A DNA stretch of 64,000 nt, from positions 796,631 through 860,630 of the forward strand of contig LSYV01000007.1 in assembly GCA_001584585.1 (NCBI GenBank), read 5' to 3'. This DNA comes from Gonium pectorale. Lineage: Eukaryota; Chlorophyta; Chlorophyceae; Chlamydomonadales; Volvocaceae. Of the stretch, positions 13,060 through 23,112 are shown in pieces. The stretch's first letter is position 1, and each line of letters begins with the position of its first letter. The notes below the pieces were generated by a model. That model did no database searches, was not told the origin of the DNA, and saw nothing but the letters and a program-made list of their open reading frames with translations. The translations under genes and the position numbers were made by a program.

Positions 13060-13655
13060 ATGCTTAACAGCCTTCAAGGACTGCGGTGGCTCTCGCATGG
13101 GTACAACGCGGCCGACACGGCCATCAAGGTGAGCTCACCCAGAGAACATGTCCTCCTTTTAGTAAATCAGTGCCGATACCTCCGCCTGCTGGGATTGCCG
13201 CCATGACCCACGTCGTCTCGTCTCGGTTGCCCTCGCCATCCTGGCCTTCCCTTCTCCGATTGCCAACGCCGTCCCTCCGCTGGCCCCGTGCGCGCGCCCC
13301 CCAGGAGTCGGCCGCGCAAGCCGTGTACACCCCGGCCGAAGTGCAGTTCCTAGGACGCAACTACCGCCAGCGCATCCTGCAAGCTCAGCTGCGGGACAAG
13401 GACCTCGAGGTGAAGTACCTCCGCTCCCAGCTTGCCTCGGTCATTGAGGCTGCCAACATCAAGGAGGAGTCGATTAAGGCTGCTGACGATGTGATCCGCA
13501 CCCTGCGTGAGCGGGAAGAGGCTGCGAAGGTGGGCCGCAGCAAGGCTCAGCTGGCGCTGGCGGAGAAGGCGTCGGCCCTCCAGACCTGCCAGTTCCAGAC
13601 GGAAACGCTTTTGGCTGAGGTGACGCAGTGCGGCAAGGCGCTGCGGCGGCTCTGA
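13060..13655 (+). CDS. Small coiled-coil protein, function unknown
   Basis: Two exons in phase 0: 13060-13128 (23 codons) and 13305-13655, separated by a GT-AG intron ending CCCCCCAG; the product is 139 residues. It begins MLNSLQGLRWLSHGYNAA, an amphipathic basic start that could target mitochondria. The rest is almost wholly helical and charged: YTPAEVQFLGRNYRQRILQA, then DLEVKYLRSQLASVIEAANI, then DVIRTLREREEAAK, then a heptad-like tail ending KALRRL. No catalytic motif is seen and I do not recognise the family. The exon-exon frame match and regular heptads support a real gene. An upstream non-coding exon is possible. Confidence 0.65.
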
Positions 13656-15089
13656 GGATAGATCGGAGGCCACGGGAGCGCCCTCCGCTGCTGCTTGGCC
13701 TGCAGGCATGACTCCCGGGGCTAGCTTGACTTGTTCGAGTCTCTGCTCTCTAGAGGCGGCGCTCGGCTATGGTGGCGAAACAACCGTCAACCGCCTTGAC
13801 GTGCGCGCTGTTGTACCGTTGTGCATAGACTGACTGGTGCTTGACGCAGGGTGGCGGAGGCGCGCGGTCTGAGTTGGCATCGGGGCAGCGGTGCCACGAG
13901 AGCGTGCGCTCGCTCCGCTTTGACGCTCGTTGCTCATGGGTTTGCTGGGTCGCATACGGCGGGCGCTCTTGTCATGCGTGACGCACTCCAGGCGTTGCAA
14001 AGTGTTGTCCCGGGGGCGCTATCAGCTTGGGTTGGGGATTAATTCGAGATACATACGGGAGCAGGACGGCTTGAGGGATAAGTCCGGCTAGAGGCTCGTT
14101 GGCGTCTGTGTGGATCAACTTGGGCGACTTTGGCGGCTTGGGTCCAGGGCGTGTCCTCTCCATATCTCTTTCTCTCTTTCTCTACATCTCTTACGCAGGA
14201 AGACATCCTTGGCATTGACTGACGCGGCAGCGGCAACGCTTTGTCCTCCAGTGCTGGTTTGCTGTCGCATAGTTAGATGGCATAGCGGCATGCGCAAGTG
14301 ATTCCTTGCCATGCCCTGTCCTTGATTGGTTGATTTGTAGCTGATTGATTTAACATAGACGCTGCTTGGGCGGCGTTAGTGCTAACCACCATCTGTACGC
14401 TTGTGTGTACTGGGGGAGGGGCTTTCGTCTCGGTGCGCTTCCCCTGACCAGGGGAAGCAGTTGCGCATGATTGTCCGCATGGGGACGGAGGAATAGGCGG
14501 GACGTAGTGAAGGCGCGCGCGTCTTAGGAACGGTTTACCGTGTAGGTAGGGCATCTTTAGGGTTACGGAGCTGCTCCATGTGGGGCTTTCGGAGGACGCC
14601 TGCTAATAGTGCTTCGGGGCCGGAACCCGGATGTCGGGATCGTCGCAGGCCAGCCTGCCAACCAGCATTGAACGTGCACCTCAATCGGTGCTCCATCAGG
14701 GCCAAGCCCCCTCAGTCAACATTTTGTAATCTCTTATCACGAGCTTCGACGTCCATACGACGCCGTTGCCTTTCAGCTTTCCTGACCAAGCAATTCACCA
14801 ATACCACATTCAACCGCAGTCTCCTAGAACGCAGTGACATATCTCCCCACAGCATCGGGTCACCTGTGAGCTTGCATGGTGACATGTCCATGTTGCTGTA
14901 GCCTGCCAACTTTACTGTCCCACCAAAACATTGTATCTTTGTATGCTGTAGCACACGCCACCATTGACCATGTACCGTCGGGACAAAATATCAGCAACGT
15001 GCAACGCCCAACCCAAGCTACGCCACCACGTGACCTAGCGAGTCCTCGGGACTTCTCGCTCCCTTATCCCGCCCCGAAAACCTCGGGCT
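13656..15089. other. Convergent intergenic region containing a 103-bp repeat
   Basis: Lies between the stops of the coiled-coil gene (+) and the low-complexity gene (-), so it holds two 3' untranslated regions. No coding sequence is supported. It contains the repeat copy at 14451-14553 and a pyrimidine run near 14158-14190 (TCTCTTTCTCTCTTTCTC type). Confidence 0.55.
14451..14553. repeat. 103-bp dispersed repeat, copy A
   Basis: Starts GGGGAAGCAGTTGCGCATGA and ends GTGTAGGTAGGGCA. The same 103 bases recur in the same orientation at 33298-33400 with only two mismatches (GCGCATGATT against GCTCATAATT) and no gap, about 98% identity, while the flanks differ completely. Both copies sit in spacers between convergent genes. 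There is no open frame, no clear terminal inverted repeat and no obvious target-site duplication. Confidence 0.85.
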
Positions 15090-17642
15090 TCATTTGGCCG
15101 TCGGGATCTTTGACCCCCGTCGTGCGGCGGGCGAATCACGAACCATCGTTCCTGCGTTCTTCCCCCACTTGTGAATTTCCGTAGCTGCCACTCCCAGGCG
15201 GTTTAGCCTCTCCATCAGCGACTCGACCAGCGCCACGTCGTCCGCCTGGACTGCGCGACCCGTGGGTCCATCACCAATGGGTGGAACCTGGGCGGGCCTG
15301 TGCACGTCACGCCCGGGTTTTGCCGAAGGGCCTGGCGGCAGCGAGCGATACGGGGCTGTTGGCACGGCGAATACAGCGCCATCGGCTTTGCGGTTGGCGG
15401 AGGTGACGGCGGGAGCGAGGACCGGCGCAGCGGACGTGTGTTGGTCTTGGGCGCCCCACTCATCCTGGCTGCTGAGCTCCTGCTTCTCCGCCGAGGCAAC
15501 CGCTGCCAGCGCGACGGCTGCAGCCATGGCGGCGACGACGGCGCTGGGTTGGGATGGAAGCGCCGCCAGCCCCGAGCCGCCGCCTGTTAGGTGGGTGGTG
15601 GAGTTCTGCGGCGCTGTAAGGCGGGGCGCCGCCACCACCGCCACCGCGGCGGTGGGCGCCAGGGCTGGAGCCGCCTTCGCCGGCGCCCCGGAGGCCGACG
15701 GTTCAGCCGAATCTACCGATGCAGTGCCGGGCGTGGAGGTGGAGGCTGGCGTCACGGGATCCGGGCGCGGCTCGTCAAGCAGCGCCCGCCAGCGGTTGCA
15801 AATCTCCATCACCACCGCCGACTGCGGCAGCACGCCGGCAAAGGGGTTCAACTGGGGCGAATGCATGCGGTCATGAGCGCCGGCGCCGTCGTAGCCGCCA
15901 GTTCCCTCCGGTGCGCCCGCGCTGCTGGGTGGCGGTGTGGGTGCGACGGCCGCCGCCGGAGAGCGCCCCTCGGAGGCTGACGTGTTGGAGGCGGCTGTGG
16001 TGGCGGTGGTCAGGTTGGCGCTGCTCCCTGTCCCAATCCCGCTGTGACCCGCTCGGCCGTCCCGGTGTCCCCCATGCCCATCATTGTCGTTGCCGCTTGC
16101 TGCCGCCATTCCTGGCATGCCTCCCCCGTTGCCGTGGCCACCGCTGCCTTCGCCGACCCGGCTGCCGCCCGCCCTCACCAGGGCGGCTGCCTCCGACGCC
16201 TCCTCCGCCAGACGCTCAAAGTCAACTGATGACTCCGCCGAGGGATGGAACTTGGTTGGGCTCCCGCCAAGGCTCGACCACCCTGAGCTAGTCGTGGGAG
16301 GCAAGGCACACAGGGGANNNNNNNNNNNNNNNNNNNNGGGCTGGGCGACCGTTGCCTCCTGGCCCGGCACAGCGCTTCTCGGTGTTGCGGCCTGCTGTTT
16401 GCCTGCAGGGCTGTTCGCTGCGCAGCCGCCGCTGCTGACGCCCGGGGAAGAGGAGGATGTTGAGGCGCCGCCGGCGCTAGACGGAGCCGAGCGATTTGCG
16501 GCCTTGTAGGGCCCCGCCGGCTTGTAACCCGTGGCTGCCCTGCTGGGGCTGTTGCAGAGCGCCGGGAGCGGCGGCGGGGGCGCCATGCCTGGCAGCCGCA
16601 GCCGGCCGACGGGGGGCGGCTGCTCCGGGCCCACGCGCTGTTGCCGCCAGGATCCTGGCCCGGCGCCGGGGGGCGAGCTGTGCCGCAAGGCATCGGAAGC
16701 CGGAGAACCTCCGGTACCGGCATCTGCGGCCGCGCCAAGCCGCCGGCCGCATTGCTCGGGCGCCTCTAGGGACTCAAGCGGGGGTGGCTTTGATCCGCCA
16801 GGCACTGAGATAGCGGCGGGCGGCTCCTGCTGGGTGGGCACCGAGGCATTGGCGACCAGCCCCTCCTGCCCCGCACCATCCAGCGCCCGCCCTGCGCTGG
16901 TAGTGGCCACTGCGGCGGCGCCACCGGCACCAGCCACGGGGGACTGTCCATCGGTGGTCATGGCGCGTGCTGCCCTGCCAGTAGTGGACCGCTTTCCACC
17001 GGGCGTGGGCAAAGGCTGCAGCGATACGCGGGCGGCCGGCGGAGTCGCGGAGGCGAAGCGTCGCCGGTCGGGCAGGCGAGGATCCGCCCCGGCGCCGACG
17101 ACCTTCTCGTAGGGGTGCTGCCCAACGCCGGGCTTGATGGACAGCAGGTCGTTCAGTGCCGAGGGTCGGCTGCTCGAGGCGCGGCGGTGGTGGTTCCGCG
17201 GAATAGGAGGCGGCACAGTCCAGGACCAGTCAGATGGACCCGCCGCCAGCTGGCTGGTGGCAAGCCGTACGGCAGCGCGTAACATGAGGATGATGGCCAC
17301 GTCTGCCGAGCATAGGGATGCCAGGGACGACGAGGTCGACAGGCTGGAGCCGGGCGCAGTGGCCCCGCCCGTGGAGGGTGCGCGCGAGGGCGAGGGAGAG
17401 AAGAGGGGATTGCCGTGAGTGGCCGAGGGTCCAAAGCCACGGACGGAGCTGAGGAACAAGGCCTCCTCGGCGATTGCGGACGCCACTAGGTACAAGGGAT
17501 TCTCGAGAACGGTTTCGATGCTGACGCTCCCAGGCCTCGACGCTTGCCCATACGGACCATAGGAGACCGTACTGAGGCTACCTAGTGATGGCGCAGGGCT
17601 ATCACGGGTCTCGGCAGAGGGTGGAGAATCAGCAGCAGGCAT
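15090..17642 (-). CDS. Large Pro/Ala/Ser/Gly-rich protein, function unknown, interrupted by an assembly gap
   Basis: An open frame of about 850 residues from the ATG at 17642 to the stop at 15090, crossing the N run at 16318-16337. Because the true gap length is unknown, frame continuity across it is assumed. Most of the protein is disordered. Three patches look conserved: near the start SIETVLENPLYLVASAIAEE and DVAIILMLRAAVRLATSQLA; then DLLSIKPGVGQHPYEKVVG; and near the end NPFAGVLPQSAVVMEICNRW followed by ALVESLMERLNRLGVA. The long, strongly biased frame and the helical patches favour a real gene, but no family is recognised. Another exon may precede 17642, since an AG acceptor-like sequence lies just upstream. 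Confidence 0.6.
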   Translation of the reverse strand: MPAADSPPSAETRDSPAPSLGSLSTVSYGPYGQASRPGSVSIETVLENPLYLVASAIAEEALFLSSVRGFGPSATHGNPLFSPSPSRAPSTGGATAPGSSLSTSSSLASLCSADVAIILMLRAAVRLATSQLAAGPSDWSWTVPPPIPRNHHRRASSSRPSALNDLLSIKPGVGQHPYEKVVGAGADPRLPDRRRFASATPPAARVSLQPLPTPGGKRSTTGRAARAMTTDGQSPVAGAGGAAAVATTSAGRALDGAGQEGLVANASVPTQQEPPAAISVPGGSKPPPLESLEAPEQCGRRLGAAADAGTGGSPASDALRHSSPPGAGPGSWRQQRVGPEQPPPVGRLRLPGMAPPPPLPALCNSPSRAATGYKPAGPYKAANRSAPSSAGGASTSSSSPGVSSGGCAANSPAGKQQAATPRSAVPGQEATVAQPXXXXXXXPLCALPPTTSSGWSSLGGSPTKFHPSAESSVDFERLAEEASEAAALVRAGGSRVGEGSGGHGNGGGMPGMAAASGNDNDGHGGHRDGRAGHSGIGTGSSANLTTATTAASNTSASEGRSPAAAVAPTPPPSSAGAPEGTGGYDGAGAHDRMHSPQLNPFAGVLPQSAVVMEICNRWRALLDEPRPDPVTPASTSTPGTASVDSAEPSASGAPAKAAPALAPTAAVAVVAAPRLTAPQNSTTHLTGGGSGLAALPSQPSAVVAAMAAAVALAAVASAEKQELSSQDEWGAQDQHTSAAPVLAPAVTSANRKADGAVFAVPTAPYRSLPPGPSAKPGRDVHRPAQVPPIGDGPTGRAVQADDVALVESLMERLNRLGVAATEIHKWGKNAGTMVRDSPAARRGSKIPTAK
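16318..16337. other. Assembly gap (20 N)
   Basis: Twenty consecutive N bases. A run this short is often a placeholder of arbitrary length, so the reading frame and length of the surrounding gene are uncertain. The flanks are G/C-rich low-complexity coding sequence, which is hard to assemble. Confidence 0.99.
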
Positions 17643-18303
17643 CGATGGGGCGGGTAAGTGGACTGAAGCACTATGACCTGTCCAGCTCCGAGGAAACAAC
17701 CAATATATTTAATGAACGAGTGTTTCCTGTATTCGCAGTAATCCGTCTTCTAAGCCGAGCGCCATTCCGGGGCGGCTGTCCGCCTTCCCACTCAGCTCGT
17801 GGAGAGGAACTCCGGTGATGTTGAGTCTGCAATACGTGAAGAATTATACCTGTGCCTTCAACAGCTTACTGACGGGGAAGGCCGGCAGTCGCCTAGCAAA
17901 CCTCACATTCCATCCGCCCATCCCAGCTACTGAAGACATGGCTGCGAATGGACACGATTGCGGATCGATGCTGTCTGCACAACAGCCAGAACCACCAGAA
18001 TGTAATTCATATCCAATACGCCAGCCTTGAACTACGCATGTTGCATTACGCGCCCCCGCAGCTCTTCGTCCTCCCCTTCCTGCTCCCTGTTGGCAATCGC
18101 CATTAGCACATATCCTCCGCCCCCACCAGCAGCACGTCCAACATGCAGTCGCATGCCCATGTCGCACATGCCATCTGAGATGCATGCTGACGCAAGACCT
18201 TGTAGTGGTGCAACCCGGTGTCGCACGTCAGCGCGCCGCGCTTGTGCCGCAGCAGCACGCGCCGTCTCGCCACTGAGCCCCGCAACTCCGCCCCCATGCC
18301 TGT
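17643..18303. other. Spacer between two minus-strand genes
   Basis: Contains the 5' region of the low-complexity gene and the 3' region of the WD40 gene. A frame at about 18100-18297 (-) has some protein-like character (GAELRGSVARRRVLLRHKRG) and could be an alternative last exon of the WD40 gene. The acidic tail of that gene ends in a real stop at 18304, so I leave it out. Confidence 0.4.
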
Positions 18304-21300
18304 TCATCCATCGTCCTCCTCTTCCTCTCCCCCGTCCTCCTCCTCCTCCTCCTCCTCCTCCTCATACTCATCGTCCGAGAACTCCTCGGCCCCCACCACC
18401 AGCGCGTCTACAATATCGAAGCTGCCCGCGTCTCCCGCACCGCCCTCCGCCGTCCCCGCAACCGTGGTCGCGGATGCCGTGGCCGACGCCACCGCGCGCT
18501 CCGCCGCCCCCACGGCGGCCGAGCTGCCACGCACCAGCCGCAGGGCCCACAGGGCGCCGGTGGCACCTCCCACCAGCACAAAGCCTTCGTCCCCGCCCCC
18601 GCCTGCTCCGCCTGCGCCCGGGCTCTCCGACATGGCGTCGCCGGCGCCGACCATGCACGTGACCACACCCTGGCCCAACCGCAGAGTGTACTGGTATTGG
18701 CACAGCAGCGCCGGGTCCGCACCGTCGCGACCGCCGCTGACGACGGAGGCGCCGCTTGAGGGAGCCGAGGAGGGGTACCCCGCGGCCGACACGTTGAGGC
18801 AGGCCGTGGGCAGCTTGGCGCTCGGGGGAGACTCTTCCAGGGCCTGACGGGCCGGGCGAGGCGACGGTGCAAACATTGGTTATAACCAAATTACGGAGTG
18901 CAATCGGTACGAAGGAGCTGACGCCACCGTTACCGCCGTCAGAGCTCAATGCCGGGCTCCTTCCCCAGTTCGCCCCGCATGTTTAATGCTGCTTGCACTG
19001 CCAATGGCAGATGGATGGCGGCTGAGCTGCTGGAAACAGGTCGCGCCTATTCCTCGCCGTGCCAATAAGCATCCAGTCATGATGCTGTACGATACCACGA
19101 CATCCGAGCACCATCTTAGGCCCCACCAGCAACACCCTTGACGAGCCAGCGCATTCGGCTGCCACGCACACGCAAACGCTCACGTTCACGCACCTGCCGG
19201 TTGGCAGTCCACCACGCAATGGAGCTGCTGAGCAGCACTCCGGACCTGGGACCATACCACAGGCCGGCGGTGGGGCAGCTGTCGCCGGCGAAGCCGGGGG
19301 CGTTGGCCACGCGTGCGGGGGCGGGCGGGGGCGATGAGCGCCGGGCGCTGCCGGACGGCAACATGCGGAGGTCCTGCGAACGGGCAAGAAGAGGCGGGCA
19401 GGGCGCATAAAGGATGGAGCTATCATGTAGTCAGAGGCGGCCTCTGCTCGGCGGAAGCGGCAGGGTGCTTACTAGGACGTGGTGCCTTGCTCGCGAGGAT
19501 TACCGTCCCTGCTCGTGCTGCTGGGTGCCGCCCCCCTCGCAGGCCCCTCACGGCACTCACCCACAGCTTGACGGTCGAGGAGCAGTCGCCCGCAGCCAGG
19601 TGGTACGGGCCGACGGGGGTCAGCGAGCAAACGCGGCCGCTGCGCGCAGGGGCAGGCGAAACATGACGAACGACAAGCGCGGCGACAAGAGTACCGGCAG
19701 CAGACGTGGGCAACCCGTAAGCCGTGCGAGGAGGGAGCTGCGCGGTATGCAGTGAAGGGCGCCTACACAGTAACGCTACCCCGGTCAGGTGGCTCCAACC
19801 ATGTGAGTATCCTTGCCGGCTGGCGCGCAGCTCACGTTCCGCAAGACCGCACCGGACGTCACGAGCCAGCAGCGCACCTGAGGCCCGTCAGAACCGCCGT
19901 CGCCGCGCCGCTGCTGGCGGTGGCCGCCGCACGCACGTCCCACAGCCGCACCGTGCCGTCGCGGGAGCCGCTGGCAGCTGTGCCCGAGCCCAGGAACTGC
20001 GGAACAGCGGGAGCGGCGGCGCGGGAGAGGCTGGGCGGCGCTCAGGGGGCAACGTCTCCAGTCCCGAGAGGGCCTTCCTGGCGGCTGCATAGCTCTGCAC
20101 CGCACTTACTACTACAGGGCTGCGGCGGCACGCAAGGATAAGGGCTTTACGAGACCTGCGTGCATGGTACGTTCCTGCTGACCGCGACGCTGTGGCCAAG
20201 ACTCCGTCTCTATATGAGCCCCGCTTGCATGGCTCATCACAGGGACCGGGGATCGGGTGCGGCTGCAGACGGGATACAAGCTCCGGCGTGGACCCCAGTG
20301 CCCTGCCCACACGTCACTGTCACGGTCCTTTTGCACACCTCCCGGCTCGCCCCGTCCAAACCCAATCCCGGGGCTGTCCCACTTCCCCAGTGATTGCGTC
20401 AACGCCTTGACCCACCCGCATGGCCGTCACTTCGTCATCGTGGCCGCGCAGAGCAGCCAGCTTGCGGACCGCCGCCTCGCCCAGCGAATACACAAGGGCG
20501 GTACCGGACCTGGGGATAAGAGAGGATGAGCAGCGGTGATAAGGGAAGCAAGTCTAGGGCGAGTGGAGGCGGAGTATGCGGGCGCGCCGGTCCAGTGAAG
20601 CAGGTCCTATGTGAGCGTCCCAAGTCGGGTGCAGAAAGCACATTATGCACCAGCCAAGCTCCTCCAGCACTCAGGGTACACACTTGCACCTCTTCATTAT
20701 TCGTATGGCGCCTGCCTTCCAGCGCTCTTCTCCCGCTCGCCGCACCGACCGCCACATCTACCAACACACTACCAACTCTCTGACTGGATCCCATCCTACC
20801 GCGCAACACTTGGTGTGTTTTCTGCTTGCGGCCGTGCACTTTCTCCCTCCCTCCCGCGGCCTCACCGCACGCCCAGCAGCACCCGGCCACTTCCCCAGTC
20901 GGCCGCCAGCGCGCGAATGCTCTCATACACGTAGGAGCTTGCCACGCTGCGCGCCGCGGCGCCACCCGGCTCGGAGCCCAGATCCCACACCTATAGCACA
21001 CATCGTGGGGCATCAGCGCAGCGACAGGGTCAGATGGTGAGTCCGTAGTGGAGTATCCATCGAAGCCATGCAACTTGCAAGAAGGCAGCGGGTAAAGCTC
21101 CTGGCCACATTCATTCTGCCGCGAGCCAGGGCGTTGCAAGCGGAAGCCCCGCTCCGCGTTGGCCCCACTCCATTGACCCACAGGCCCACACCTTGAGCGT
21201 CGAGTCCCTGCCGCTGCTGAGGAGGCGCCGTGAGCTCGGGTCGGCGGCCAGCGCCTCCACCCGGCCGCTATGGCCCACCAGGGCGCGCGCAAAGGAGAGG

Positions 21301-22866
21301 CGCGGCGCGCCGGACGGCGGCACAGTCCACAGCTGCAGGAGTTGCCAGTGAGTGTGGGTGAAGGGCATGCGGAGGGCTGAGCAGCGGAGAGCGAAGAGCA
21401 GCATGAGAGGCGGCAACGGGAAATGGATGTGGAACAGGAACGGGATTGGCGGACAATCGTATGTCTGGCCGCTTCCCACAGCCGCAGCCACAAGCAGTGG
21501 AGACAGCTGTGCCCTTGATAGCTAAGCAACCCCCGCCTCGCAAGGCTCATAACCTATACCTACTATCCCCCCGCCGGGGGTGGAACTGCAGCTCATCGTC
21601 GCCACAGCTTCAAAAACGTACCTTCACTGCGCCATCATAGCCGGCGGACACGATTACGTCGCCCGCCAGAGCCACCGCAGACACCACGTCCGCGTGCGCC
21701 GCCGGCAGGCTATGCAGCATGAACTTGCCGCGGACCCAATCCGCCTCACAGCGGACCGTTGGCGGTGGCGGCCCGCGCGGCGCCGGTGGCGGCGCCGGCT
21801 CTTGAGGTGCCTGTTTCAGAGCCGCCGCTTGAGCAAGCTTGCTATCTTCCTCCGGCAGCGGTGCTCCTGCCGCAGCCGCGACCGCTGTAGCTGCCGGTAC
21901 AGACTTGGCGGCAGCTGCGGAGGGTGCCTGCGCCGCAGCTGCTGGCTTGGTCTCCGCCGTCGCCTTCACTGGGGCCGCCTTTGCGGGCGCCGGCCCTGGC
22001 GCCGGCTCCGGCTTCTTGGCCGTCACAGCCGCGGCGGCGGAAGTCGCCTTGGCTGCGGCGCCGGCTGCCACGGCCGGCTTGGCAGCGGGCGCGGCCGCCA
22101 AAGGAGCGGGCTCCTTCTTAGCCACAGCAGACGGTGCAGTCGCGGCCGCCTTACCCTCCGCCACCGGGCTTTCGGCTGGCGCGGATGTTGTCGCTGTCGC
22201 TTCGGCTGCCGCCTTCTGCGCCTTGGTCTTCCGCTTCTTCCGGGCCCCGCCAGCGCCGCGCATCAGTCCCAGGATGACCAGGAACGCAACAATGCGGCTC
22301 AGCAGCCACGCAAAGATGGACTGCTGGGCGGCTTTGGCGCCGGCGGCAGCGGCTTTGGCCGACGCTGAGGTCACGAGTTGCCCCGCGGCGGGCCTGCTGG
22401 GGCCACCGGAAGACGCCTTGCCAGAGGGCCCCAGATCATCCTCGTCAGCCTCGCCATCGTCAGCCTGTTAATCGTTGGGGTGACTGATAGTCTCAGTTGA
22501 TGTGCCTTGTCACGAGGGGCAACGCAGGTAGGGCGGCGTGGCTGGTTTGGCTCAGGACAGCCGGGCTTCGAGGAGGGGAAGCACCCACCGAAGCACCCAC
22601 CGCCTTCTTCGCCTTCTTCGATTTTTTCGCCTTCTTGGCCTTGCTTGGTTCCGCTGTGGGCCGCTCCTCCGGCTCGGCCAGCGCCTCGAACGCAAGAGGG
22701 ACGACTGGTATCGCCAGCGCCTTGAGTTGCTTCTACACATGCGAATGCATGATCAGGCCGAAAACACGGAACACCGACGCAACATCGGATCCCGCCTTAC
22801 CGACACGCCTTTGCGGGTCCCACGCCTTCGCCGCACCGTAACCCATTCCTCCTCGCTTTCAGACAT
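18304..22866 (-). CDS. WD40-repeat protein with internal membrane segment and acidic tail
   Basis: Exon 1 (22866-22801) reads MSESEEEWVTVRRRRGTRKG. Exon 2 (22732-22601) ends in a Lys-rich run (KAKKAKKSKKAKKA). Exon 3 starts at 22464 with ADDGEADEDDLGPSG and carries a hydrophobic stretch, SIFAWLLSRIVAFLVILGLM, flanked by KKRKTK, then an Ala/Pro-rich linker. Beta-propeller blades follow: DVVSAVALAGDVIVSAGYDG (about 21650), ALVGHSGRVEALAADP with DSTLKVWA (about 21200-21290), VWDLGSEPGG (about 20980), LAALRGHDDEVTAM (about 20430), SGSRDGTVRLWDVRA (about 19930) and AAGDCSSTVKLW (about 19590). The last exon has FVLVGGATGALWALRL and ends in a Glu/Asp tail encoded by a CTC repeat. It is probably anchored in an internal membrane with the propeller on one side. 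The family is not recognised and exons in the middle are approximate. Confidence 0.75.
22578..22601 (-). repeat. Tandem 12-bp duplication covering a splice donor
   Basis: Two perfect copies of GAAGCACCCACC lie at 22578-22589 and 22590-22601. On the minus strand each contains GTGGGT, so exon 2 of the WD40 gene can end at either copy. Using the second adds four residues (VGAS) without changing frame. Confidence 0.7.
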
Positions 22867-23112
22867 AATGCAAGGGGCGATGCAGCTTCACCGGCTGCGA
22901 TGTGTTCAGGGCTCCTGACAAGTCTAGATATGTCATTAACAAACGTTGCAACTATTAAGCAGGGCAAGGGCTTCAAAGATCAACGGGTTTTGGTCACCAA
23001 CCGTCCAACCGCTGGATCCTGAATTGTTCCTTTGCGGTCCTGCTGAAGTGGGCTGGGCCCAAATGCGCTGGGCGCCACCCAAACCTTGCATGACACCAGC
23101 AATCAGCCAGGG
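22867..23112. promoter_or_regulatory. Divergent promoter region, WD40 gene / wax synthase 1
   Basis: Only 246 bp separate the ATG codons of two oppositely oriented genes, so both promoters and both 5' untranslated regions must be here or overlap the neighbouring first exons. No TATA box is obvious. Confidence 0.6.

Noticed and set aside
15262..17112. Long plus-strand frames opposite the low-complexity gene
   Set aside because: They are antisense shadows of biased codons, rich in Arg/Trp/Cys, and lack the conserved islands seen on the minus strand.
18027..18847. Pro/Ser-rich plus-strand frames opposite the WD40 gene tail
   Set aside because: Runs of Pro, Ser and Arg mirror the Glu/Asp/Ala-rich minus-strand exon.
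21580..22471. Ala- and Arg-rich plus-strand frames opposite WD40 exon 3
   Set aside because: Antisense to an Ala/Lys/Pro linker whose minus-strand frame joins neighbouring exons in phase.
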